From NCBI GenBank assembly GCA_016194745.1, contig JACQBA010000020.1, positions 61,373 through 125,372 on the forward strand: 64,000 nt of DNA, read 5' to 3'. This DNA is from Elusimicrobiota bacterium. GTDB lineage: Bacteria > Elusimicrobiota > Elusimicrobia > UBA1565 > JACRDR01. The position numbers and the translations under genes were made by a program. The notes beneath the pieces are model-generated. The model ran no database searches. It saw only the letters and a program-made list of their open reading frames with translations, and was not told the DNA's origin. This document shows, piece after piece, positions 28,863 to 37,079 of this stretch; position 1 is the stretch's first letter; each line of letters begins with the position of its first letter.

Positions 28863-29983
28863 GTCGAGCGCTGTTCGTTACGGAGAGCCGCGGCTGGTCG
28901 GGCGGCGCCAAGCAGCTCATCAGCCTGGCCGAGGGCCTGCGCGCGCGCAAGTGGGACGTCCTCCTCGCGTGCCCGGAGGACGGGCAGACCTTCGCCAAGG
29001 CGCGAGAGAAGGGAATCGAAACGATCCACTTCGTCCCGCGGCAGGACTACGACGTCCCGTCGGCGTGGCGGCTCGCCAAGATGTGCATGCTGCGCGACGT
29101 GGACGTCCTCCACGCGCACCATCCGCGCGCGCACGCGGTGGCGCTCATGTCCACTTTTTTCCTCAAAAAGCCGCCCGTCTTCCTCGTGAGCCGGCGCGTG
29201 TCGTTCAAGATCCCCGGCAACCCCTTCAGCCGCTTCAAGTACACGAGCGACCACATCGACGCGTACGTGGCCGTGGCCGAGTCGATCCGGCAGATCTTGA
29301 TCGAGGCGGGCGTGCGGCCCGAGCGCGTCGCGACGATCCGCTCGGGCGTCGATGTCGCGCAGTTCTCTCCGCGGCCGCGCGACCCCGCGCTCGCGGCGGA
29401 GCTGGGTCTCCCGCCGGGCGTGCCGGTCGTCGGACTCATCGCGAACTATTCCGAGTGGAAGGGCCAGGCCGTCCTGGTCGAGGCGGCGGGCCGCCTCAAG
29501 CGCCAAGGCGCGCGTGCGGTCTATCTCTTCGCCGGGCGCGACACGCAGAGCCCGGAGCTCCTCGCCAAGGCGAAGGCCGCGGGGCTGGGCGAGGAGGACG
29601 CGAAGTTCCTGGGGTTCCGGGAGGACGTGCCGCGCCTCCTCCCGCTCCTGGACGTCAGCGTCAACGTCTCGGTCGCGGGCGAAGGGATTTCCGGCGCGCT
29701 GCGCGAGTCGCTCGCGATGGGGATCCCGGTCGCGGCGAGCGACATCGGCGGCAACAAGGAACTCGTGCGCGACGGGGAGACCGGGATGGTGTTTAAGGCG
29801 GGCGATCCGGACGCCCTCGCCAAGGCGCTCTCCGTCTTCATCAAAGACCCAGCCGCCGGCAAGCGCATGGCCGAGACCGGACGCAAATGGGTGGGCGAGA
29901 ATTTGAGCACCGAGAAGATGGTGTCCGCGACCGAGGCGCTTTACCACAAGCTGCTTGCCGGGAAGCGGGGGGAGAATAGATGA
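28859..29983 (+). CDS. GT4-family glycosyltransferase
   Basis: 374 residues, GT-B fold. The N-terminal domain has VTESRGWSGGAKQLISLAEG and HAHHPRA; the C-terminal Rossmann domain has VATIRSGVD, the YSEWKGQ block, and SLAMGIPVAASDIGGNKELV, the EX7E-like donor-binding region of GT4 enzymes. It should transfer a nucleotide-activated sugar to a lipid or saccharide acceptor at the inner face of the membrane. GTG 28859 overlaps the preceding stop and its own stop overlaps the next ATG, so it is the middle gene of a three-gene operon. Confidence 0.9.
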   Translation: MSRALFVTESRGWSGGAKQLISLAEGLRARKWDVLLACPEDGQTFAKAREKGIETIHFVPRQDYDVPSAWRLAKMCMLRDVDVLHAHHPRAHAVALMSTFFLKKPPVFLVSRRVSFKIPGNPFSRFKYTSDHIDAYVAVAESIRQILIEAGVRPERVATIRSGVDVAQFSPRPRDPALAAELGLPPGVPVVGLIANYSEWKGQAVLVEAAGRLKRQGARAVYLFAGRDTQSPELLAKAKAAGLGEEDAKFLGFREDVPRLLPLLDVSVNVSVAGEGISGALRESLAMGIPVAASDIGGNKELVRDGETGMVFKAGDPDALAKALSVFIKDPAAGKRMAETGRKWVGENLSTEKMVSATEALYHKLLAGKRGENR

Positions 29984-30816
29984 ACGTGCTGCTTGCGGCC
30001 GTGCTGTGCGTCTCGGCGTTCGCCGCGCCGCTGTTCTCAGAGCCGGCGGAGGGAGACGCCGTCTATCTAAAGCTCGCGACGGAACTTCTGCCCGATTTCA
30101 AGAGGAAATCGCAGACCCTCGCGGTCTGTCCGCTGGCGTACCGAGAGCCCGAGTTGGCAAGTCTCGCCGGATTGGTCACGGAACGCGTCACCAACGCCCT
30201 TGCCGCGTCGAAACGGTGCGTCGTGCTGGAGCGCTCCAGGCTCGACAAGGTCTTATCGGAGGCGAAGCTCGGCATGACGGGGGCGATCAGCGCGGCGTCC
30301 GCGGCGAAAATCGGAACCTTGGCGGGCGCAAACATGGTGGTGACCGGCTCGGTGGAGAGCGACGGAGCCAGTCTCCTGATCATCTTGCGCTTGGTCCACG
30401 CGGAGAGCGGCAAGGTCATCCGCGTCGCCGAGGCTCCCTATCCGCGGCCGAGCCAGGCGGCTCCGCATGAAATCCCGGCGGCCGGCACCAAGCTATATCG
30501 AGGGCATGGCTCATGCATGGTCCGAGGCCGGCAATACGCGACGATGGCCATGTTCAACGATCCGGACACGGGCAAGGGCTATTCGAGAAAGCTCTTCCCG
30601 GGGATCATCGACCACCACGAGCTCCGCCGACTGTGTACCCGGGCTGTTTTCGATAAGCTCGTGCAGGAGTACCTTGACGCCGGAAACTCGAGCCCCGTGA
30701 CCCGCGGGATCATGATGTACGATGAAGACGGCGCTTTCTTGATGACCGGCCCCGCCGGTTACGGCATCGGCACCGGGGAACTCGGCGTTTCGAAAACCCC
30801 GCCCAGGTCGCGATAG
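29980..30816 (+). CDS. Secreted CsgG/FlgO-like domain protein
   Basis: 278 residues. A signal peptide (MNVLLAAVLCVSAFAAP) without lipobox is followed by a CsgG-type alpha/beta segment: VTERVTNALAASKRCVVLER, LDKVLSEAKLG and IGTLAGANMVVTGSVE. In this family such domains assemble in the periplasm or outer membrane for secretion or sense envelope polymers. The last 110 residues are unrecognised and end in a Gly-rich stretch. The ATG overlaps the glycosyltransferase stop (ATGA). Confidence 0.75.
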   Translation: MNVLLAAVLCVSAFAAPLFSEPAEGDAVYLKLATELLPDFKRKSQTLAVCPLAYREPELASLAGLVTERVTNALAASKRCVVLERSRLDKVLSEAKLGMTGAISAASAAKIGTLAGANMVVTGSVESDGASLLIILRLVHAESGKVIRVAEAPYPRPSQAAPHEIPAAGTKLYRGHGSCMVRGRQYATMAMFNDPDTGKGYSRKLFPGIIDHHELRRLCTRAVFDKLVQEYLDAGNSSPVTRGIMMYDEDGAFLMTGPAGYGIGTGELGVSKTPPRSR

Positions 30817-30998
30817 CTTAGGCGGCCCGGAGGTCCATCAGCGCCGGCCGGAGCGCGCTCCATGCCGCGCCCCGGGACGTTAGTCCCACTCAAGACCGGG
30901 CCGATTAATCCGCTCCGGCGGCCCCGACGGGCCCAAGGATCTTGCTCGCGCGGTAGATATACTGCCCTCCGTTGTTTGAGGCGCCACAGGAGGAGAGA

Positions 30999-31562
30999 AT
31001 GATCCGATTCATCGCCGCCGCACTGCTGTCCTTCGCCGTCCCGTCGTTCGCCAACGAGCTGATCCACCCCGAAGACGCACCGCAGCACACCGTGCAGGTC
31101 CGCACTCAGTTCGACCGCGCGCAGATGCCGAGCGAAGCCGAGCTCGCCGGCTGGTACTCGGGCCGCTGCCACCATACGCTGGCGGACTCCAATCTCGAGG
31201 GCGCGCTGCTGCAGATCCGCCGCACGGGCCGCAAGCCGCTCGCGCCCGCGGTGTCGCTCTCGATCACCTTCACCCCGTATTGGATCAACCGCCCGGACTT
31301 CTACGACCGGATGGACGAGCGGGCCCGCGGATTCCTCCGGAGCTTTCCGGATAGCGGCACTCAGACGAGCGTGCGCTCCGTCGACGGCAGCCTCGGCTCG
31401 ATGTACTACGCGAGCGGCGACGGCGATTGGGTGTTCGAGAACCGCATCCGCAAAGTCGGGCCCGGGCACTTCGTGACTCAGACCGTCGTGGTCCGCAACG
31501 CCTGGGGTTTGGCTCCGGGGACCGTCTCGCACTACTGCGACTTCTACCGGCGCGTCCGGTGA
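30999..31562 (+). CDS. Small secreted protein, unknown
   Basis: 187 residues from ATG 30999, selected because GGAGGAGAG lies just upstream (30989-30997) and the first residues MIRFIAAALLSFAVPSFA are a signal peptide. TATACT at 30958-30963 is a plausible -10 box. The mature part has GWYSGRCHH, a motif with two His and a Cys, and ends in VSHYCDFYRRV. Not recognised. Its 3' end overlaps the convergent GT9 gene by 19 bases. Confidence 0.7.
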   Translation: MIRFIAAALLSFAVPSFANELIHPEDAPQHTVQVRTQFDRAQMPSEAELAGWYSGRCHHTLADSNLEGALLQIRRTGRKPLAPAVSLSITFTPYWINRPDFYDRMDERARGFLRSFPDSGTQTSVRSVDGSLGSMYYASGDGDWVFENRIRKVGPGHFVTQTVVVRNAWGLAPGTVSHYCDFYRRVR

Positions 31563-32572
31563 GACGCTAGTTCCTTCAGCGCCGGCTCGAGCTCGCGCCA
31601 CGCGGCGTCGACCGTGATCTCGCGGCAGGATTCCCATGAGTCCGAGACGACGCTCCGGTGCGGGCCCGCGCGCGGCATCCAGACCGTCTTCGTGTATCGC
31701 CCTAGGAAGCAGAACGTGGGTGTGCCTACCGCGGCCGCCAAATGCGCGGTCCCCGTCGCGTTGACGATCAATAGATCGATCTGCGCCAGCACGGCCGCCG
31801 TCAGGGCCATGGGCATCGGCGGCAGGACGGGGACCTTCCTCGACAGCCGCGCTACGATCGCCGCGACCTCGTTCTCTTCTCCCGGTCCGGCCATATAGAG
31901 GAGGGAGCCGTAGCCGGCCTTGAGCAGGCGCTCGGTCAGCTCGACGAACTTCTCCTCGGGCCAGCGATTGTCGTATTTCTTGAAATTTCCGGGATGGATC
32001 GCGACGACGGGGCCGTCCGGCTTGCCGCCCAGCGCCTTGCGCAGCGCCGCGTCGGCTTCGTCCATTTGCTCGGAGGGAACGTCGATCGAGGGCGCCGGCT
32101 CGTACGGCGCGCCGAGCGCGGCGGCCATGCGGGCGTAGCGGTCGAGCATGTGCTCGGTGTCCGAGGGCTTGGGCAGGAGGCGCGTGAAGGCCCAGTCGCC
32201 CTTGGACTTCTCGAAGGCGAGCTTGACGCGCGCGCGCGCGACCCAGGCCAAGGCCGTCGACGCGCGCGACGCGGCCGAGTTCAAGTCGACGAGCAGGTCG
32301 GCCGGCTGCGCGAAGAGTCCGGCCGCCAGGCGCAGGTTGGCGACGGGGGAGGCGGCGGAATGGAGCGTGAGGATCTCGTCGACCGACGGGCACAGCGCGG
32401 CGATCTCTCGTCCCTTGTCGCCGACGACGAGCGAGATCCTCGCCTTCGGGAAGCGGTGGCGGAGGGAGCGCAGGATGGGCGTCGTGATGACGAAATCTCC
32501 GAGGCGGCCGATCCAGAGTACCGTGATCCGCCGGGGGTCGCCGAGGAGCTCGGCCGGGAGGACCTCGCTCAT
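31544..32572 (-). CDS. GT9-family (heptosyltransferase-like) glycosyltransferase
   Basis: 342 residues from ATG 32572, overlapping the cyclase stop as ATGA. Typical features are IGRLGDFVITTPILRSL near the N-terminus, VAIHPGNFKKYDNRWPEEKF in the C-terminal domain and IVNATGTAHLAAAVGTPTFC, the ADP-heptose-binding region of WaaC/WaaF-like enzymes. It probably adds heptose or a related sugar to LPS core. No other LPS core genes adjoin it. Coupling with a cyclase is unusual and may simply reflect tight packing. Confidence 0.88.
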   Translation of the reverse strand: MSEVLPAELLGDPRRITVLWIGRLGDFVITTPILRSLRHRFPKARISLVVGDKGREIAALCPSVDEILTLHSAASPVANLRLAAGLFAQPADLLVDLNSAASRASTALAWVARARVKLAFEKSKGDWAFTRLLPKPSDTEHMLDRYARMAAALGAPYEPAPSIDVPSEQMDEADAALRKALGGKPDGPVVAIHPGNFKKYDNRWPEEKFVELTERLLKAGYGSLLYMAGPGEENEVAAIVARLSRKVPVLPPMPMALTAAVLAQIDLLIVNATGTAHLAAAVGTPTFCFLGRYTKTVWMPRAGPHRSVVSDSWESCREITVDAAWRELEPALKELASHRTRR

Positions 32573-33804
32573 GGCGCCGCCCGGAGGAGATAGGTCGTCA
32601 TCGGCCCTTTGCCTTTCAGCTCGACGATGCCGCGCTTCTCGGGCCGGCGGCCGTCGCCGAGGCCCGCCGCCACGGCTTCCGTGAGGTGGACCGCGCCCGG
32701 GACGCCGTGCGACTCCATGCGGCTCGCGACGTTGACCGCGTCGCCCCACAGGTCGTAGCTGAACTTGCGGTCGCCGATGATCCCCGCGACGACCGGGCCC
32801 GAGTGGAGGCCGATGCGCACGCTGAGAGCGAGTCCGCGCTCGCGGTTTAGCGCGGCGACCTCTCGAAGCATTCCGAGCGCCACGACCGCCATCGTGTCCG
32901 CGTGCGCGGCGAGAGGCCGCGGGACCCCGCCGACCGCCATGTAGGCGTCCCCGATCGTCTTGATCTTCTCGACGCCGTGCTCGTCGCACAGACGGTCGAA
33001 GCGCGAGAACACGTCGTTTAAGATCGCGACGAGCTCGGCGGGCTTCATCTTTCCCGCGAGGCCGGTGTAGCCCACGATGTCGGCGAAGAGGATGGTCGCG
33101 TCCTTGAAGTCGTCGGCGATGGGCGTCTCGCCCGCCTTAAGGCGTTCGGCGATCGGCGCCGGGAGGACGTTGAGCAGCAGCCGCTCGGAACGCTCCTGCT
33201 CCGTCGCGATCTCCCGGCGTCTGAGGAAGTCGATCCGCATGGCTGCTTCCAGGGCGTACGCGACGTACATGCCGAGGATGTTCGCGGACAGGAGATACGC
33301 GAGCGACAGCCGGAACTGGTCGGCCGGCATGGCCCGCCACGAGCCGACGCAGATCGCGAACAGCGCGAAGTAGCACCAGCCGAGCGACGAGGCCCACAGG
33401 AACGGCAGCCGGATGGCGGAATAAAACAGCGCCGTGACGAGGAGCGCGGCTTGCGGCTGGTGGCGCGCCGCGATCTCGGGGATGTAGTACACGAACGCCA
33501 TCGTGCCCGCTCCGAGGACGAGAAACCCCGCGGTCGAGCTGATCACGTGGAGGTAGCGCCGCGCGGAGGGCCAAAACGTGAGTCCGAACCAGACGAGCAG
33601 CCCGGGAACGTTCACCGTGAGGTAGATCAGCTGGCCGCGCGCGCTTTTTTGCGCGTGGGGCCAGAACTCGAGAAGGAGGCAGATCCCCAGCGCGATGATC
33701 ACCGCCATCCGCACGACCCGCACGCTGCGCTGCCCGTACTCGCGCAAGAAGGCGTCGTTGAGCTCCGCCGGGAAGCGGAAAATGGCGCAGGAGGGGGAGA
33801 TCAT
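32569..33804 (-). CDS. Membrane-bound class III adenylate cyclase
   Basis: 411 residues. Six hydrophobic segments occupy about 30-190, then a short signalling helix (RREIATEQERSERLLLNVLP) and a class III cyclase domain. Metal-binding Asps lie in FADIVGYT and IKTIGDAYM. The substrate-specifying Lys (KIKTIGD) and Asp (YDLWGDAVNVASR) favour ATP, so cAMP is the likely product. The membrane part may sense lipids or small ligands. A TATATA box at 33815-33820 on the minus strand lies ten bases from the ATG, directly after the phosphoesterase gene's terminator. Confidence 0.88.
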   Translation of the reverse strand: MISPSCAIFRFPAELNDAFLREYGQRSVRVVRMAVIIALGICLLLEFWPHAQKSARGQLIYLTVNVPGLLVWFGLTFWPSARRYLHVISSTAGFLVLGAGTMAFVYYIPEIAARHQPQAALLVTALFYSAIRLPFLWASSLGWCYFALFAICVGSWRAMPADQFRLSLAYLLSANILGMYVAYALEAAMRIDFLRRREIATEQERSERLLLNVLPAPIAERLKAGETPIADDFKDATILFADIVGYTGLAGKMKPAELVAILNDVFSRFDRLCDEHGVEKIKTIGDAYMAVGGVPRPLAAHADTMAVVALGMLREVAALNRERGLALSVRIGLHSGPVVAGIIGDRKFSYDLWGDAVNVASRMESHGVPGAVHLTEAVAAGLGDGRRPEKRGIVELKGKGPMTTYLLRAAP

Positions 33805-33819
33805 CTCAAAGGACTATAT

Positions 33820-33868
33820 AAAAGAAACGGATAGAACCGGAAAGAGGTCCTTTCCGGTTCTATCCGTT
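33820..33868 (-). terminator. Strong hairpin terminator of the phosphoesterase gene
   Basis: Arms 33826-33844 and 33850-33868 are complementary over 19 bases with a five-base AGGTC loop. On the minus strand the stem is followed by TTTCTTTTATATAG. It begins 20 bases after the phosphoesterase stop. Confidence 0.85.
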
Positions 33869-33887
33869 ATCTCGCAGCAATCAGTCG

Positions 33888-34814
33888 TTAATGACAGTTG
33901 CCGTGGCCGGAGTCCGTGAAGGAACTACCTGCGGCCGAAACGAATTCCCAATCGTAGCTCGTGGGGTGGAGCGTCATCTTCAGCACGCCGAGGATCTTGT
34001 TTTGGAGCGCGGCGCTGTTGGGCTCCGGATTGCGGATGGGGCGGGCGTCGCCGCCGCCGGTCCCGACCACGAACATGCGGGTGCCGCCCGCCTCGTCGAG
34101 CTCGCCCTCGGCGTCCATGGGGCGGAAGGTCTCGTAATTGTGTTCGTGCGCCGAGAGGACGACGTCCACGCCGGCCTTCTGGAGCTCGGCCCACAGGTCG
34201 GACAAGGCCTCGTCGGATCCGTGCGCGCCCGAACTGAAGCGCGGGTGGTGGAAGTAGGCCAGCGTGCAGATCCGGCCCTTCGCGCGGTCCTCCTTATGAT
34301 TGGCGAGGTCCGCTCTCAGCCACGCCAATTGGCGCTCCTTGCCGGGGGGGATGGGAGCGTCTCCGTTGGTGTTCGTATAGTAGTTGCTGTTGAGCGAGAG
34401 GATGTGCCAGCGTCCGAGGTCGTAGCTGTAGAAGCCGTCGCCCTTCGGGCCGGCCGCGGCCCCGAAAAAGTCGTAGTACGGAGCGCCTCTGTCGGTCCTG
34501 TAATCGTGGTTGCCGGGCGTCGGGCGCGTGCGGCTCTTGATCCCGGGGCGTCCCCACGAGGGCTTGTAGCACGTCTCAAACTCCTCGGGCTTGCCGTGGT
34601 TGTAGGCCAGGTCTCCGAGAGGGAGCACGGTGCCCGGGAGCGTCTCGATCAAGGCCGCGACCTTCGAGGCGCCGTTTTCCGACGCGGAGGCCTTGCGGCA
34701 GTCCGCGATGTCTCCGGCGGCGAGGATGGTGGCGTCCTGCGCCTTCGCGGGCGCGGCGAAGGCCGCGCACAGCAGGGCGGCCGCCAGTCTGTTCAGCGAA
34801 ACGATTCGCGTCAT
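33888..34814 (-). CDS. Secreted calcineurin-like metallophosphoesterase
   Basis: 308 residues. Signal peptide (MTRIVSLNRLAAALLCAAFAAPAKA) and the five metal-binding blocks: GDIADC, GDLAYNHG, GNHDY, FHHPRFSSG and SAHEHNYE. This is the purple-acid-phosphatase-like layout of secreted phosphatases; substrate unknown. A minus-strand CATAAT at 34850-34855 and GGAGGG before the ATG give a conventional leadered promoter, in contrast to many neighbours. The stretch EDRAKGRI before CTLAYFHH is longer than I would expect for relatives. Confidence 0.88.
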   Translation of the reverse strand: MTRIVSLNRLAAALLCAAFAAPAKAQDATILAAGDIADCRKASASENGASKVAALIETLPGTVLPLGDLAYNHGKPEEFETCYKPSWGRPGIKSRTRPTPGNHDYRTDRGAPYYDFFGAAAGPKGDGFYSYDLGRWHILSLNSNYYTNTNGDAPIPPGKERQLAWLRADLANHKEDRAKGRICTLAYFHHPRFSSGAHGSDEALSDLWAELQKAGVDVVLSAHEHNYETFRPMDAEGELDEAGGTRMFVVGTGGGDARPIRNPEPNSAALQNKILGVLKMTLHPTSYDWEFVSAAGSSFTDSGHGNCH

Positions 34815-35227
34815 GGAATCCCTCCGGTGCGGCTGTTTACGGCGCTTGTATTATGGCAGAGCGCGGCGGTATCGCAAGGACCCTTATGGGTAAATCCTCC
34901 GCGGACCTTTGGGCCTGCCGTGGTTTTCCCCAATCAGCCCAGCGCTCCTTCCTGTCGCGGACGAAGAGCCTTCGACAGACGGAGGCTCCGAGGCGAGCGG
35001 GGTTGACTTTTCGCGCTCCATGGCCGACACTTGGGGTCAGTCATGTCCGGAGGATCGTCCCGTCGTTATATCGTCCTCAGCGTCACGGGCGAATCGCACG
35101 TCGAGTCGACCTGCATCTATGTCTGCCTCACCTAGGCGCCGCCCGGCAGCATGGTAGCGCCGCTCGTCGGGGGCTGTCGCAGAGGGGCGAGTATTTATTA
35201 TCATGTCTGCCATTATATGGAGGCAGC
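34815..35227. other. 413-base intergenic region upstream of efp
   Basis: The longest non-coding gap. It holds the divergent phosphoesterase promoter on the left; a plus-strand TTGACT (35003-35008), 17-base spacer, GACACT (35026-35031) promoter candidate; a 30-codon reading frame from ATG 35043 to TAG 35135 that could be a leader peptide or chance; and the efp -10 box TATTAT at 35196-35201 with GGAGG at 35219-35223. I see no RNA gene. Confidence 0.5.
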
Positions 35228-35785
35228 ATGATCAGCACGACCGACTTCCACGAGGGCCTCATTTACGAGGACAACGGCCAGATCGTGGAGCTACTCAAGT
35301 ACCAGCACCACCGGATGTCGCAGTCCAAGGCCGTCATCCGCGCCAAGATCCGCAACTTGGAGACGGGCGCGGTCCTCGAGCGCTCCTACTCGAGCGGCGA
35401 GAAATTTCGCTCCATCGACGTAAGCAAGCGCGAGAAAACCTACCTCTATATGGACGGCGACGCCGCGGTGTTCATGGACAACGAGAACTACGAGCAGGTG
35501 AGCTTTCCCAAGGAAAAGCTCGGCGAGCAGGTGCGGTTCTTGACCGAGAACATGCAGGTCCTCGGCGTGTACGTCGACGAAAAGCTCTTCGGCATCGACC
35601 TCCCGCCCAACGTGGTCCTGACCGTCTCCTCGACGGTCCCCGGCATCAAGGGCGACTCGGTCAGCAACATGACCAAGCCGGCGACCCTCGAGACCGGCAT
35701 CGAGATCAACGTCCCGCTCTTTATCAAGGAGGGGGAGAAGATCCGGGTCGACACCCGCAGCGGCGAGTACGTGGAGCGCGCCTGA
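35228..35785 (+). CDS. efp: Elongation factor P with atypical tip loop
   Basis: 185 residues. EF-P relieves ribosome stalling at polyproline. The three-domain family pattern is clear: DFHEGLIYEDNG, RAKIRNLETG, YLYMDGDAAVFMDNENYEQV, PPNVVLTV, GDSVSN, KPATLETG and the C-terminal VDTRSGEYVERA. At the peptidyl-transferase tip, where the usual motif is PGKG or PGRG, this protein has MSQS with Gln32 at the modified position. So neither lysinylation, hydroxylation nor rhamnosylation at that site is possible as known. GGAGG four bases before the ATG supports the start. It leads the efp-RDD-HAD-subtilase operon. Confidence 0.95.
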   Translation: MISTTDFHEGLIYEDNGQIVELLKYQHHRMSQSKAVIRAKIRNLETGAVLERSYSSGEKFRSIDVSKREKTYLYMDGDAAVFMDNENYEQVSFPKEKLGEQVRFLTENMQVLGVYVDEKLFGIDLPPNVVLTVSSTVPGIKGDSVSNMTKPATLETGIEINVPLFIKEGEKIRVDTRSGEYVERA

Positions 35786-36369
35786 ACCAGACCGCCGACG
35801 CGACGGCGACGGCCGAGGGCGAGCTCCAACTCGCGAACCGCCGCGACCGCTTGTTCGCGGCGCTTTTGGACACGTTCGTCTACTGCCTCCCGTACGCGGG
35901 GGTGGTCTTCGGCGACACGACGATCCAAATCCTGTCGATGGCGGGCGTCGCCGCCTACCTTGTCGTCCAAGCCTTCCTCCTGACGTCGCGCGGACAGTCC
36001 GTCGGCAAGATCGCCTGGGGCCTGCGCATCGTGCGCATCGAGGACAACCTGCCCTACCGCTTCTCCTTCGCCGTGGCGAGCCGGTTCTTCGGGACCGGGC
36101 CGTGGGTGGAGGGCTTCGTCGCCAACGTTCTCTTGCGCGCGTGGCTCAACGGGCTCCTCGCGTTCATCTCGAGCGTGATCGTCATGCTGCCGGTCATCCT
36201 CCTCGGCGGGCCTTCCGTGGTCCTCCCGGTCTACGCGCTGGTCGACGCCTTGTTCATCTTCCGGGAAGACCGGCGCTGCCTCCACGACTTCCTCGCCGGG
36301 ACCCGCGTCGTCATGACGCGCGCCAAGGTGGGCGGCGACGACGAGTTCGAGGACGAGGAGGTCGCGTGA
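35782..36369 (+). CDS. RDD-family membrane protein, probable CTG start
   Basis: About 195 residues. The family opens with ANRRDRLFAALLDTFV, whose Arg-Asp gives the family name, and has four likely helices (for example AYLVVQAFLLTSRGQSVGK and LLAFISSVIVMLPVILLGG). GQSVGKIAWGLRIVR is the conserved RDD segment. No ATG, GTG or TTG lies upstream in frame after the efp stop; CTG 35782 overlaps that stop (CTGA) just as ATGA and GTGA do elsewhere. The alternative TTG at 35851 would cut into the domain. Function of RDD proteins is poorly known; some are ion antiporters. Confidence 0.8.
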   Translation: MNQTADATATAEGELQLANRRDRLFAALLDTFVYCLPYAGVVFGDTTIQILSMAGVAAYLVVQAFLLTSRGQSVGKIAWGLRIVRIEDNLPYRFSFAVASRFFGTGPWVEGFVANVLLRAWLNGLLAFISSVIVMLPVILLGGPSVVLPVYALVDALFIFREDRRCLHDFLAGTRVVMTRAKVGGDDEFEDEEVA

Positions 36370-37079
36370 TCAAGTCCGTTCTGTTCGACATCGACAACAC
36401 GCTCATCGACTTCATGCGCATGAAGCGCGCCGCCGTCGACGCGGCCGTCGAGGCCATGATCGACGCGGGACTCAAAGTAGACAAGACGAAGATGGTCGAG
36501 AAGATCTTCGACGTCTACTGGAAAGAGGGCGTCGAGGACCAGAAGATCTTCGACAAGGTCCTGCTCAAGGAGCACGGCAAGATCGACTTCAAGATCCTTG
36601 CCTCCGGCATCATCGGATATCGCCGCGCGAAGGCGGCCTCGATGACCCCGTATCCGCACGCGCGCCTGGCCTTGATCGAGCTCATGAAGATGGGCATCCG
36701 CTGCGCCGTCATCTCCGACGCGCCGAAGCTGGAGGTGTGGCTGCGCATCGTCGACTTGGGGCTCCCGGACTACTTCGATCACATCGTCACGTCGGCCGAT
36801 TTCGGCGTCAAGAAGCCCGACCCGCAGCCATTCCGTAAGGCGCTCGAGCTCTTGGACTGCGCCCCGCACGAGGCGATTATGGTCGGCGACTGGGCCGACC
36901 GCGACATCGCCGGCGCCAAGAAGCTCGGCATCAAGACCGCCTGGGCCAAGTACGGCGACACCTTCGATACGAAGGATTCCGGCGCCGACTACGAGCTCGC
37001 CGATATCATCGAGATCCTCGACATCATCCGCAAGGAGAACGGGAACGTGAAGGCGGCGCCCGTACCGGTGGGGAAATGA
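36366..37079 (+). CDS. HAD-superfamily hydrolase
   Basis: 237 residues. HAD motif I is FDIDNTLIDF with nucleophile Asp9, motif II is AVISDA, motif III is the Lys in VKKPDPQPF and motif IV is MVGDWADRDIAGAKK. A helical cap (about 20-90) is present. It resembles phosphoglycolate-phosphatase-like and YjjG-like house-cleaning enzymes; substrate is not readable. GTG 36366 overlaps the RDD stop (GTGA), and its stop overlaps the subtilase ATG. Confidence 0.9.
   Translation: MIKSVLFDIDNTLIDFMRMKRAAVDAAVEAMIDAGLKVDKTKMVEKIFDVYWKEGVEDQKIFDKVLLKEHGKIDFKILASGIIGYRRAKAASMTPYPHARLALIELMKMGIRCAVISDAPKLEVWLRIVDLGLPDYFDHIVTSADFGVKKPDPQPFRKALELLDCAPHEAIMVGDWADRDIAGAKKLGIKTAWAKYGDTFDTKDSGADYELADIIEILDIIRKENGNVKAAPVPVGK

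Noticed and set aside
34279..34290. TTCGCGCGGTCC in the phosphoesterase, resembling the mutY/meaB repeat core and also encoding DRAKG
   Set aside because: Only 12 bases match and no hairpins flank it; codon bias for the same residues is enough to explain it, though a decayed copy is not excluded.
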